A DNA stretch of 64,000 nucleotides from an uncultured Flavobacteriales bacterium (GTDB lineage: Bacteria; Bacteroidota; Bacteroidia; Flavobacteriales_E; Vicingaceae), in NCBI GenBank assembly GCA_905479325.1, contig CAJQLW010000007.1, positions 1 through 64,000 of the forward strand. Direction: 5' to 3'. How positions within the stretch are numbered: the stretch's first letter is position 1; each line of letters opens with the position of its first letter. Shown here piece after piece: positions 40,609 through 50,050 of this stretch. Below the pieces are notes generated by a model. That model was not told the origin of the DNA. It searched no databases and worked only from the letters and a program-made list of their open reading frames with translations. Both the position numbers and the translations under genes were made by a program.

Positions 40609-43600
40609 TTACTTTTTATTAAAATACTTTCTCCAAAGCTCGCCAACCGTGTCAAAATCTTCTCTAAAGAAAAAGCCTATTCCCTGTGTGTAAGGGCTGT
40701 TTAATTGCAACAAGTTATTGGTTACAGATCGATTAAAACCCTTTACCCGATACCTGCCGTCCTTCAACTTGTAAATGGCAGTAAACTCTCCAACAAAACC
40801 AGAATTCTGATTTTGTAAATCAGGGTTATCTCCTGTATAGCCAACATTCCCGTCAAAAATCAAACGATCTTTAAACAATTGGGTAGAAACAGAAACATCA
40901 AATTGATCACTATTTAATTCATCAGCAGGTTGATACTTTAAGCCAACATCAAAATTATCACTTAAGCGAGATGCCCAATTACTGAGCTGATTTGACACAA
41001 ATTCATACCCATTATTCAACCCTTGTGCACCTGCATTATACCCTCCATCAGCACCTCCAGTAGTTGATGTTGGCAGAAAACGATTCAGCACCAATAAACC
41101 AAATACTTGCTGATTCATTTCCTGAGAATTAACATCGTTGTTATTCACGTATAAAATTGACTCCAATTCTCTTTTGGTTTGCTCAGAAGCTTCCGGCAAT
41201 GAAATGTCAAAACTAATATTCGGACTCATTAAATTATCGTTCAGGTTTAACGCTAGTTCAACAGGTGTTCTTCGCTTGTACTCATCTGCATCTGTCGTAT
41301 CGTTTGGAAATAAATCATACAGTGGCGCTCTTAATTTGTAAATGGCTGACATATTAATTACCGCTTGATACGGATCTCCATCCCAGTAAATACTACTTCC
41401 CTTGGCTATTTCAAACCTTTTATTGATCACATTCTGCAAGGTAAAAAGGTAATCTCCTTTTTCTACCAAATACTGACCAAAGATGTTAAAGTCGCCAATG
41501 TTGTTAATAATCATGCTTAAATCACCTTGACCTTGAGCCTTAATAATATCGCCCACCTGTTCATCAAAAATTATTTGAACCTTGGCATCTGGTGTAATTT
41601 CTAAATCAAAATTCAATGAAATTCCACTTAAGTCAATATCCTCTGCCTTTTCTTTATTGTAATCAGGGCTGTTTGTGAAAACTAAAAAGTCTGAATTAGA
41701 AACATCAACGCCTTCAACTAAGGGAATTTTAAAATCTGTTCCTTTTTCTGTTTTTAAATCTAACTCTAAAATTAACTGGTCTGCATAGCCTGAAATATTC
41801 GCAGTTCCTGAAGCATAGCCCGAACCATAAACCAACTCATTGTCTTTTGATGTGGTGTTTAAGCTAAAAAAGTTAGTAAACTCCAAACCTACATCAAAGT
41901 TAAAGTTGTCGTAATTATCATGAAATATAGTACCTGTAGCAATAGCAGGACTGTCTTTACTATCTTTTATTTTAATCAAGTTGAAGCCAATAAAATCTGG
42001 TTGAATTATGATTTTATCATCTATGCTATAGGTTGTATTTAGGTAATTGACGTGAAATTTAGACTGGTTTAAGGACAATAAACCTTGCAATTGTGGCGAA
42101 TCTGCCACTCCATCAATCGCTATGTTCCCGTTCAAATACCCTTCAATATTCGTAATGTAATCAACTAAATACGGTCGAATTAATTCTAACGGAAACTGAT
42201 TAAAGCCTAAGCTTAAATCAAGGCTGTTTTCAGTTTTTAGTGGAAATACCGTTCCTGAAATTTTAAGGATGTCTGATTCAGAATCGCCTAAATTGCCATC
42301 TACTTCTAAAGCCTTTAACTCTGAATTCCAAATACTTTTTAAACTTGATTCACCAATTTCAACGTTATTTATAAATAAACTATCTAACGCTAAATCAGTT
42401 GTAAACGACAAGTTTTTATAGATTGAAACAAACGAAGCAGTGCCGTTAGCTACTCCTTTCATGTTCACCGTATTTTCTGGCAATAAAGAACTTACAAACT
42501 CAAGATCGATCTCTTTCAAATCAATTTGGAGTGTATCCTTACTAAATTCAGAAGCCCTCCCAGAAATTTGCAATTGCTGTAAATTGTTACCAACGACTAA
42601 GTGGTTTATATCAAACCTACCACTGTCCAGTTGTATTCTATTTTCGTTGTCAATCGTCCATAGCGATTCGTTTACGTCAAACGTTGAGTTACTTAAAGAA
42701 ATAACCATTTGATTCAAACTTTCAATTTGGTTCACTATTGTAAGGTCAATCTGTTTAATTTTTTTTCCCCACGACTCTATAACAATATGATTTTCATTCG
42801 ACCGATTCGCCAAAGTAGAAACAAGTTCTATTTTGCTCATTTTTTGAAGCTCTGAAATACCAATTTCACTTGCAAATAATTGAACTGTTAAAGAGTCTTT
42901 TTTTACGTTTAACTTCATTTCAAAATCTGATATACTACTTTCCTTGTATACCAATTCATTACCATTCGCAGTTAAATGAATCAAACTATCTTCCGTTGAG
43001 TAATGAAAAAGCACCTCCGAACCCTCGGCAATTGTCAAATCAGGAAAGAGTACTTCTGTAACCGGTTTGGTATTTTTAAACTGGGCAGACAAGTCAAATT
43101 CTTGAGCACTTGTGGGCACAATACTCTTTGTTGAGTCTAAAAATTGATTGTACGTATTTTCAAAAACTGTAGCTAAGTCCCTAATCTGGTAATCACCTTC
43201 CATTTTAGCATCCAAAAAACTTGACTTTAATTCTAGTTTCTTTCGATTAGCGCCTTGTTTTATTGCTTCTAAACTAAAATCACTTACAGTATGATTTAAT
43301 TTGGAATCGTAATACTTCAACTTTCTAACATTTGCAAACCCTGAAAGGTCGTCTAAGTCCGAACCTTCCAAATCAATTTGAGAATCAAAAGACAGCGTTG
43401 TAGCTGTATCTTCTTGATTGAATAAATTTAAAATAGCAAGTTTTGCATTCGATACATCGAGTACAAAATTCGAAACTGGCTTTGCGGTATTGAGATCGAT
43501 ACTACCATTAAAATTAGCTGTTATGTTTTTGTCTCGAACGTTAAACTGTCCGTTGAATTTTTCCTTTCTAAAAGAACCATTGAGTTTTACATTTTTATAC

Positions 43601-44976
43601 CTGTAATCACTAAACTCTAAATAATTAACAACTCCTTTAGCTTTAAAATCAGCATCTTCTTTGCTAAATCCCTTCCCATTCATCGATACATTTAGTGCTA
43701 TTCCTCCTAACATTTTTTCACCAACCAATTGGCCTAAGTCAAAATTAATCGAGCTTAATTTACCATTGTACTGATAATCTCCCTCTGAATTCTCCTTCAG
43801 CAATATATCGGTTTGAATATTTCCCAAAGCTGAATTAAACAAACCAAATGCAACAAAGTCAGAAATATAACCGGTAAAGTTTCCCTTAAAACGAATTTGC
43901 TCCAACTGATCAAAAGAGGTTGGAATCGAAAGTGTTTTCTTGTCTTCAAATGGAGCGACAGGAATTTTACGCAAGGCTTGGGCTGAAGTTTTTAGTTGAC
44001 TCAGCTCCGTGTAAATAAACGTATTGTCTATGTCCGGAAGTCCTCTAAAACTAAAATCTCCTCTCAAGTAAGTACCTCCATTTATTTCTAGTTCTAAGTC
44101 ATTTGCTCGTAAATTCGCCACTGTACCGTCTACTTTTCCATCAATAAAAACCTCATTTTCAATACCTAAAAAAGGTGACACAAAGTAAGACAAATCCTCC
44201 ATGTTCACTACAGTAGAATGCAAGTCTCCTTTCATTCGAACTTTATTGTTAAAATCGGTATAGGCAGAAAAGTCTTCCGCAATCATAGCGTAGGAACCTT
44301 GAACATAAGTTTTACCTGTTACAATTTCTAAATCTTTCAAATCAAAAACACCAGTATATATTTTGGTTTTAGCACTTAGCAATCCTAATTTAAACCCCGA
44401 CTGCTCATGAAGTGAAAGGCGCTGTAGGTGTAAAAGTGTTGTATCTGCATCAAAAACAAAATTAGTAGCCAACAACTGAATGGAATCGGCAGCAATATGG
44501 AAATAGTCTACCCCATAGCTCTGCTTTTTTTCGTTGTAGTCATTAAAAGAGTATTTTCCGTTGCTAACTTGAATACCATTTAAGGTAAAATCCCATTCAT
44601 TCTGAGTTGAACTAGTATCTGGTGAAGAAAAGTAGTCAATCAAAAACTGATGATTGAAAGAAGAGTCTCCTTCAAAAATATAGGTTTTAGCCTGAGGATG
44701 TGTTAAGTGTATAAACACACCTACTTCTTTTTCGAAAAAATCAAGCTTGTTCACTGTAACATTCAGCTCTCCCAAAAGTAGCAGCGTATCTTTATTCAAG
44801 TCTTCAATGTACAAATCCTTTAAAACAAGCTGCTTCCAAAAATCTATTTCTAAACGATTTACAGTTACAGGAACGTTCAATTCAGAAGACAAGTAATTGG
44901 CCGCTTTTTGAGCGGCAAACGTTTGTACCCTTGGCAATTGAAATATTGCCCATAATAGCCCTATTATCAATAACAA
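40609..44976 (-). CDS. TamB/YdbH-like translocation and assembly module protein
   Basis: A protein of at least 1455 residues with one N-terminal membrane anchor and a long beta-helical periplasmic body (AsmA-like start, QTFAAQKAANYLSSELNVPVTVNRLEID), ending in the DUF490/TamB domain. TamB-like proteins bridge inner and outer membranes and are implicated in barrel assembly and phospholipid transport. The start is uncertain. The annotated codon is TTG, which cuts into the transmembrane segment. The frame stays open 18 codons upstream with a protein-like sequence (SFKSIKKAGKIFLHIVIV) but no ATG, GTG or TTG. It is divergent from tsaD, and the glycosyltransferase follows in the same transcript. 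Confidence 0.85.
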   Translation of the reverse strand: MLLIIGLLWAIFQLPRVQTFAAQKAANYLSSELNVPVTVNRLEIDFWKQLVLKDLYIEDLNKDTLLLLGELNVTVNKLDFFEKEVGVFIHLTHPQAKTYIFEGDSSFNHQFLIDYFSSPDTSSTQNEWDFTLNGIQVSNGKYSFNDYNEKKQSYGVDYFHIAADSIQLLATNFVFDADTTLLHLQRLSLHEQSGFKLGLLSAKTKIYTGVFDLKDLEIVTGKTYVQGSYAMIAEDFSAYTDFNNKVRMKGDLHSTVVNMEDLSYFVSPFLGIENEVFIDGKVDGTVANLRANDLELEINGGTYLRGDFSFRGLPDIDNTFIYTELSQLKTSAQALRKIPVAPFEDKKTLSIPTSFDQLEQIRFKGNFTGYISDFVAFGLFNSALGNIQTDILLKENSEGDYQYNGKLSSINFDLGQLVGEKMLGGIALNVSMNGKGFSKEDADFKAKGVVNYLEFSDYRYKNVKLNGSFRKEKFNGQFNVRDKNITANFNGSIDLNTAKPVSNFVLDVSNAKLAILNLFNQEDTATTLSFDSQIDLEGSDLDDLSGFANVRKLKYYDSKLNHTVSDFSLEAIKQGANRKKLELKSSFLDAKMEGDYQIRDLATVFENTYNQFLDSTKSIVPTSAQEFDLSAQFKNTKPVTEVLFPDLTIAEGSEVLFHYSTEDSLIHLTANGNELVYKESSISDFEMKLNVKKDSLTVQLFASEIGISELQKMSKIELVSTLANRSNENHIVIESWGKKIKQIDLTIVNQIESLNQMVISLSNSTFDVNESLWTIDNENRIQLDSGRFDINHLVVGNNLQQLQISGRASEFSKDTLQIDLKEIDLEFVSSLLPENTVNMKGVANGTASFVSIYKNLSFTTDLALDSLFINNVEIGESSLKSIWNSELKALEVDGNLGDSESDILKISGTVFPLKTENSLDLSLGFNQFPLELIRPYLVDYITNIEGYLNGNIAIDGVADSPQLQGLLSLNQSKFHVNYLNTTYSIDDKIIIQPDFIGFNLIKIKDSKDSPAIATGTIFHDNYDNFNFDVGLEFTNFFSLNTTSKDNELVYGSGYASGTANISGYADQLILELDLKTEKGTDFKIPLVEGVDVSNSDFLVFTNSPDYNKEKAEDIDLSGISLNFDLEITPDAKVQIIFDEQVGDIIKAQGQGDLSMIINNIGDFNIFGQYLVEKGDYLFTLQNVINKRFEIAKGSSIYWDGDPYQAVINMSAIYKLRAPLYDLFPNDTTDADEYKRRTPVELALNLNDNLMSPNISFDISLPEASEQTKRELESILYVNNNDVNSQEMNQQVFGLLVLNRFLPTSTTGGADGGYNAGAQGLNNGYEFVSNQLSNWASRLSDNFDVGLKYQPADELNSDQFDVSVSTQLFKDRLIFDGNVGYTGDNPDLQNQNSGFVGEFTAIYKLKDGRYRVKGFNRSVTNNLLQLNSPYTQGIGFFFREDFDTVGELWRKYFNKK

Positions 44977-45058
44977 AACAATTACAATATGAAGGAATAT
45001 TTTACCTGCTTTTTTGATACTTTTGAAACTTTAACCTACAAAGTTCAGCAAAATATAA

Positions 45059-46075
45059 ATGGTGCAGAAACATAGTATTATAATTGGAATAGAAAGTTCT
45101 TGCGACGATACTTCGATTGCCGTTTTAAAGGGAAATAAAATTCTCGCCAATTATGTTGCCAACCAAGAAATACACACTGAATTTGGTGGGGTTGTGCCTG
45201 AATTAGCCTCAAGAGCTCATCAGCAAAACATTATTCCTGTTCTTCAAAAAGGGTTAAAAGAAGCGAACTGTTCATTAGCCGATATTGATGCCATTGCCTA
45301 CACCATAGGCCCAGGTCTTTTAGGCTCATTACTTGTTGGAAGTTCATTCGCCAAGGGGCTTTCCATTGGCCTAAAGAAACCATTGGTAGAAGTGAATCAC
45401 ATGAAGGCGCACATTTTAGCGCACTTTATTGACGATAATGCAAGTACACCAAAATTTCCCTTTCTATGTTTAACGGTAAGCGGAGGGCATACTCAAATTG
45501 TATTGGTTAAAAGTGCCTTAGAAATGGAGGTTTTGGGCAATACACTAGATGATGCTGCCGGCGAAGCCTTTGATAAAGCGGCAAAAATGATGGACTTACC
45601 TTATCCCGGAGGCCCTTTAATTGATCGCTACGCTAAAACAGGCAACCCTAAAGCCTTTCCTTTTAAGGTTGGAAACATCAAAGGGTATGATTTTTCATTT
45701 AGCGGATTAAAAACAGGAATACTCTATTTTTTAAGAAAAAATGTAGAGCAAAACCCTGATTTTATTCAAGAGAATTTAAATGACATTTGTGCATCTGTGC
45801 AGCATACAATTGTAGCAACCCTGCTTAAAAAGTTGAATCAAGCAGTTGAAGATAAAAACATTACTGAAGTGGCTATTGCCGGCGGAGTTTCAGCAAATTC
45901 TGAATTGAGAAAGCAATTAAAGGAAAAGGAAAAAAAAGGCTGGACCGTGCATTTGCCCAAATTTGAATATTGTACCGACAATGGTGCAATGATTGCCATA
46001 GCAGGTAAATTTCTTTTTGAAGCGGAACAATTTGGAGATTTAAAAAATCCACCAAGCCCAAGATTAAAATTTTAA
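45059..46075 (+). CDS. tsaD: tRNA N6-adenosine threonylcarbamoyltransferase
   Basis: A 338-residue Kae1/TsaD protein that, with TsaB and TsaE, transfers threonylcarbamoyl to A37 of tRNAs reading ANN codons. The ASKHA fold is clear: IGIESSCDDTSIA (phosphate 1), the metal-binding HMKAH with H114 and H118, LCLTVSGGHTQ, the substrate motif AAGEAFDKAAKMM, and C-terminal IAGGVSANSELR and TDNGAMIAIAG. Cytoplasmic and essential in most bacteria. Standard length. Its stop overlaps the stop of the convergent alpha/beta hydrolase by 4 bases. Confidence 0.97.
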   Translation: MVQKHSIIIGIESSCDDTSIAVLKGNKILANYVANQEIHTEFGGVVPELASRAHQQNIIPVLQKGLKEANCSLADIDAIAYTIGPGLLGSLLVGSSFAKGLSIGLKKPLVEVNHMKAHILAHFIDDNASTPKFPFLCLTVSGGHTQIVLVKSALEMEVLGNTLDDAAGEAFDKAAKMMDLPYPGGPLIDRYAKTGNPKAFPFKVGNIKGYDFSFSGLKTGILYFLRKNVEQNPDFIQENLNDICASVQHTIVATLLKKLNQAVEDKNITEVAIAGGVSANSELRKQLKEKEKKGWTVHLPKFEYCTDNGAMIAIAGKFLFEAEQFGDLKNPPSPRLKF

Positions 46076-46917
46076 GACTTTAAAAACAAAGCACTGCTCT
46101 TTAATGCTTTTATTGTTGCTTCCGGAACTTCATCGGAATTCCATGGATGTTTTCCATTAAACGTATGGTTGCAATTTTCTACCAGCTCTACTTGTGCATT
46201 TTCACTCCAACTTTGTATTCTCGCTGCATTTTCAACATCGACGGTTTCATCGTTTACGCCATGAATAATAAGCATTGGCTTTGGGCAATTTTTAACCGCA
46301 TTTTCAATGCTCAGCTGCTTAACATTTTCCCTCAAATTTTGGACAAAGTCAAATTTCATAGGCATTTGTTGTTTCGTCCGCCCATTGGTAATCGTATAAA
46401 CTCCGTTCCTTTCCCATTCTTTCAATTCCATTTCATTTGGCAGGTGCTCCATAAAATCTGCTACCGCTGCCCAAGTCACTACTTTTTTAATTTCCGCATA
46501 TTTTTGAGCAGCCAATAAAGCTATTCCTCCACCTCTACTATGGCCTAGTAATGAAATCTCATCTAAATCTGTTCTGGCAAAAAGTGTTTCCTTTTTTGAG
46601 TTAATCCAGTTGAGTACAAATCCAATATCGTCTAATTCTTTTTGGTATGTGTTCAATGAAAATGCTTCTAAATCCGGAAAATCGATTGGATTTTCAACTG
46701 TACCACCGTTGTGTGAAAAGTTAAAAGCCACTACTACAAAACCTTCTCGAGCAAACATTTGTTGGATTTGTGGAAAATGACCCCAATCTTTAAAGCCTTT
46801 GAAACCATGTGCAAAAAGTAAAATCGGGGCATCCTCTTTTATTTCAGGGTAATAAATACTTAACGCTGTACTTCTTTTTGCCGAGCCTACAAACGTTGAG
46901 TTTACTTTATTCGTCAT
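46072..46917 (-). CDS. Alpha/beta hydrolase (dienelactone-hydrolase/acylaminoacyl-peptidase-like)
   Basis: A 281-residue cytoplasmic hydrolase. The oxyanion region is FAHGFKGFKDWGHFP, the nucleophile elbow is GHSRGGG (serine at about 127), the acid is likely in HGVNDETVD, and the catalytic histidine is in NCNHTFNGKHPW. No signal peptide. Substrate unknown; relatives cleave esters or short peptides. Its end overlaps tsaD by 4 bases, convergent. It is divergent from the lysyl-endopeptidase gene. Confidence 0.82.
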   Translation of the reverse strand: MTNKVNSTFVGSAKRSTALSIYYPEIKEDAPILLFAHGFKGFKDWGHFPQIQQMFAREGFVVVAFNFSHNGGTVENPIDFPDLEAFSLNTYQKELDDIGFVLNWINSKKETLFARTDLDEISLLGHSRGGGIALLAAQKYAEIKKVVTWAAVADFMEHLPNEMELKEWERNGVYTITNGRTKQQMPMKFDFVQNLRENVKQLSIENAVKNCPKPMLIIHGVNDETVDVENAARIQSWSENAQVELVENCNHTFNGKHPWNSDEVPEATIKALKSSALFLKS

Positions 46918-46953
46918 ATTATTACTATTGCGTATTTTATTAACTTTACAAGT

Positions 46954-49218
46954 ATGAGAATTTTAAAAATCCTAGGTCTACTTTCAGCAAATTTAATAAG
47001 CTTTATAAGCTTTGGTCAAATACAAACGGGAGAACTGCCACCTTCATTTTTCGAACAAAACGAGAAATCTAGACCTACTAATTACACCATTAACTTAACC
47101 GACCCCAATACCGCAACTTTAGAAGCTGAAGATGCCGTTACAGATCAGCACAACGATATTGCATGGAGATTTGGAACATTGGTGAACGTGAATTACAACT
47201 TATCGAACGTTGGTGAATGGTTTCATAATGATTATGACCAGACGAGTACTTGGAAGTTTAAAGTTTCCTACCAGCAGGCTGAAAGTATTAATTTGAATTT
47301 CAACAATTTCAAACTTAGTCCAAATGCTAAGTTGTTTATTTACAACGACAGCTATTCTGATGTTCTTGGTGCTCTTACTTCAAAAAACAATAAAGAAGAT
47401 CATCAATTTTCAATTCGTCCAATTAAGGGAAATTCGATCACCTTAGAGCTATCCGTTCCACAAAATGAAGTAAGTCAAAATAGTATTTCGATTGATGAAT
47501 TGGTATATGGATATCGATCAATTCACGATAAAGTTCAAAAGGCTTTTCAAGGTTCAGGCAGTTGCAATATCAATGTTAATTGTACGGAAGGAACCAATTG
47601 GCAAGATGTAAAAAGAGCCGTTGCAATGGTTACAACAGCATCGAATACAAGATTCTGCACTGGAACTCTAATTAATAATGTGCGTCAAGATACTACACCC
47701 TATTTTCTAACTGCAGCTCACTGCGGTGTTCGCAACAATTCCATATTTATATTCGGTTATGAAAGTGCCTTTTGTAATCCAAACACAGATGGCGTATTCA
47801 CCAATTCTATCAGTGGTAGTTCTAGGAAATCTATTGCAGTGAATTTAGGCTCAGATTTTGAATTACGTGAATTAAGCAGCAGACCACCTTCCAATTACAA
47901 CGTATATTATGCCGGCTGGAACAATCAAAATGTAGCTTCTACCAAATCAGTTTGTATTCATCATCCTGTGGGAGATGTTAAGAAAATTTCAATCGATAAC
48001 GATGCGGTAACAAATAGCGCTTATTATGCTTCAGGAGTTACACATTGGCAGGTGAGCAATTGGGAGAGAGGAACGACCCAAGGAGGATCTTCTGGTTCAG
48101 CGCTGTTTAACGCTAGTCAGCAAATAATTGGGCAATTACATGGCGGCGATGCGGCTTGCGGAAATCGCTTGCAAGACTACTTTGGTAAATTTTCGCACTC
48201 CTGGGACAATAGCCCAGATACATTGAGACAATTAAAGCATTGGCTCGATCCAGATAATACAGGAGCAACAACCTTAACAGGATTAGACCCTAACCCTGCT
48301 CCATTCTCTGTTGATTTAGGATTAATAGACATAGGCAATATCGATAATTTTCAATGTGCTACATCAATTCAAACTACTGTAAGAGTTATAAATATAGGTA
48401 ACTTACCTGTAGACAGCTTTTATTTAGATTATAACTTCAATGGCCTTACCCAATCTCTTTTAATCGGTGCAGTTACCATTCCTCAAGAAGTTAGTGTTGT
48501 TAATTTACCCTCCTTAACACCAATCAACGGTTCTAATACCTTAACTTTTACCGTAAGACCTGTAGGTGTTATAGACCAAAATTTATCTAACAACATTGAC
48601 TCCATTTCCTTTACAGTAAACACAATTGTTAGTGATGTTTTGAATCTTACATTTAAAACCGACGACTATGGAAGTGAACTTTCTTGGCAACTGGAAGACT
48701 TTGGTACAGGGTTAATTTTACATGAGAGCCCCGGATATCCAAATATTAACGGAGGTGCTACATACACCGATGCCCTTTGTGCTTATAGCGGTTGTTTTAG
48801 GTTCAGTATCTTTGATTCTCAAGGAGATGGATTTAATGACCCAACAGGTCGGTTTGGTAATGGTTATGCGTTAATTACAAGTCCACAAGGAGACACTTTA
48901 TTCTATGAAAATAACTTTAGAACATCATTAAGTACTGATACTTTTTGTGTTCAATTATCCACCTCTATTGCAGAAAATGTGAAGGTAAAAGAAACGGTTA
49001 GCGTTTATCCAAACCCTATTAAAGTGGGAGAGCAACTTACTTTATCAGGCGAGCAAGCAACTTTAAGCTTGCGAAACATTCAAGGTCAAATAATAATGCA
49101 ACAAACAGGAAACACCATCCAAATTCCTGAAAGTTTAAGTTCAGGAATGTACTTGCTAGAAATTAGAAGCTTCGATACAAATAAATTGGTAGACATAAAA
49201 AAAGTGCTGGTTCAATAA
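46954..49218 (+). CDS. Lysyl-endopeptidase-like serine protease with T9SS tail
   Basis: A 754-residue secreted protease. The signal peptide ends near ISFGQ. A propeptide-like region (about 22-205) precedes a trypsin-fold domain with the catalytic triad H256 (TAAHC), D301 (SDFELREL) and S380 (GGSSGSALF). The EGTNWQDVKRAVAM and CIHHPxGDxKKIS blocks are typical of Achromobacter protease I-type lysyl endopeptidases. A CARDB-like beta domain and a second beta domain follow, then a T9SS sorting tail (SVYPNPIKVGEQL to KKVLVQ). It should be exported across the outer membrane and cut proteins after lysine. The last codons and stop lie within the terminator hairpin. Confidence 0.88.
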   Translation: MRILKILGLLSANLISFISFGQIQTGELPPSFFEQNEKSRPTNYTINLTDPNTATLEAEDAVTDQHNDIAWRFGTLVNVNYNLSNVGEWFHNDYDQTSTWKFKVSYQQAESINLNFNNFKLSPNAKLFIYNDSYSDVLGALTSKNNKEDHQFSIRPIKGNSITLELSVPQNEVSQNSISIDELVYGYRSIHDKVQKAFQGSGSCNINVNCTEGTNWQDVKRAVAMVTTASNTRFCTGTLINNVRQDTTPYFLTAAHCGVRNNSIFIFGYESAFCNPNTDGVFTNSISGSSRKSIAVNLGSDFELRELSSRPPSNYNVYYAGWNNQNVASTKSVCIHHPVGDVKKISIDNDAVTNSAYYASGVTHWQVSNWERGTTQGGSSGSALFNASQQIIGQLHGGDAACGNRLQDYFGKFSHSWDNSPDTLRQLKHWLDPDNTGATTLTGLDPNPAPFSVDLGLIDIGNIDNFQCATSIQTTVRVINIGNLPVDSFYLDYNFNGLTQSLLIGAVTIPQEVSVVNLPSLTPINGSNTLTFTVRPVGVIDQNLSNNIDSISFTVNTIVSDVLNLTFKTDDYGSELSWQLEDFGTGLILHESPGYPNINGGATYTDALCAYSGCFRFSIFDSQGDGFNDPTGRFGNGYALITSPQGDTLFYENNFRTSLSTDTFCVQLSTSIAENVKVKETVSVYPNPIKVGEQLTLSGEQATLSLRNIQGQIIMQQTGNTIQIPESLSSGMYLLEIRSFDTNKLVDIKKVLVQ

Positions 49219-49230
49219 TCAGCACTTTTT
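49197..49230. terminator. Bidirectional terminator overlapping the protease stop codon
   Basis: AAAAGTGCTG pairs with CAGCACTTTT around a 10-base loop that contains the TAA stop of the protease gene. A-run and T-run flanks allow it to work on both strands, also ending the lipoprotein operon on the minus strand. Confidence 0.8.
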
Positions 49231-49246
49231 ATTTATCAATTTGAAA

Positions 49247-49423
49247 CTACTTGCCCCAAACGTGTTTGTTTTTGTGTTTTTGGTTTCCCATCCCACTTCC
49301 TGATTTAACTTTTGGCCCTTTGGCTGTTGAAGCCTTTTTACTTCCACCACAAGCTACTAAACTTGAAGTAAACAGCAATATGCTTCCGAATACTAAAAGT
49401 TGTCTAATCTTCATCCCTTTCAT
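49247..49423 (-). CDS. Small lipoprotein of unknown function
   Basis: A 58-residue open frame (ATG at 49423, stop TAG at 49247; a second ATG three codons in is also possible). It encodes a convincing lipoprotein signal with lipobox SLVAC followed by GGSKK. The mature part of about 35 residues is basic and Gly/Lys/Ser-rich (KASTAKGPKVKSGSGMG, NQKHKNKHVWGK). The frame begins two bases behind the stop of the upstream lipoprotein gene, and it ends just before a terminator. I do not recognise a family. Such tiny basic lipoproteins are common in Bacteroidota, and their roles are mostly unknown. Confidence 0.7.
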   Translation of the reverse strand: MKGMKIRQLLVFGSILLFTSSLVACGGSKKASTAKGPKVKSGSGMGNQKHKNKHVWGK

Positions 49424-49425
49424 TT

Positions 49426-50010
49426 TTATTGGTGTTGATAAAAAATTGTTGACTCAAAAATACGAACTCCAGCATCACATATGCCCTCTTTTCGTAAATG
49501 AATGTAGTTAAGTGTTAATCTAACATTTCCGTTTCCACCGGTAGATGTACCTTGATCATTTAAAACCTGCCAAGTAGTAATTGTACCTAACTTAAGACCA
49601 TCTGCATCTAGGTTAGAATCGTTTAATCTTAAATTTTGATTCACCATATCCCTATAGCAAATAATATAATTCGATCCTTTTGCTTCAATTTGATCCGTGA
49701 CATCTAGTGAATCTAAATAAAACTTGATGCTCGCATCATAAGTGCGAATTCCTGATGGTGAATAATCCAATATCCATGACTCATTTTTTACAGGTGCATT
49801 GCCACCTACCCCATCAGGATCGTAGTATTCGAACTCTTTTACCGGGCCACCAGATTTTGGCCTAAACGAAATAACAAATCTATTTACTTCTACATCCCCC
49901 CTTTGAATTGGGGTTGGTTCAGGAGTTATCGTTCCATCATCATCGTTTATACAAGCCGTTAATAATCCTACAGCTACTGCAATGATCGAAATTTTTCTTT
50001 TTATATTCAT
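49426..50010 (-). CDS. Lipoprotein of unknown function
   Basis: A 194-residue protein. The signal peptide MNIKRKISIIAVAVGLLTAC has the lipid-modified cysteine at 20, followed by the acidic spacer INDDDGTITPEPTP. The body is beta-rich with Gly, Asp and Asn loops (EYYDPDGVGG) and looks like an immunoglobulin- or jelly-roll-type domain. The acidic residues after the cysteine resemble the export signal for surface-exposed lipoproteins in Bacteroidota, so surface display is possible. It sits 40 bases behind the M1 peptidase gene and two bases ahead of the small lipoprotein gene, probably one operon. Confidence 0.7.
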   Translation of the reverse strand: MNIKRKISIIAVAVGLLTACINDDDGTITPEPTPIQRGDVEVNRFVISFRPKSGGPVKEFEYYDPDGVGGNAPVKNESWILDYSPSGIRTYDASIKFYLDSLDVTDQIEAKGSNYIICYRDMVNQNLRLNDSNLDADGLKLGTITTWQVLNDQGTSTGGNGNVRLTLNYIHLRKEGICDAGVRIFESTIFYQHQ

Positions 50011-50050
50011 AGTATAATGACAATAATTATATCAAAAATGTTGCCTACTG

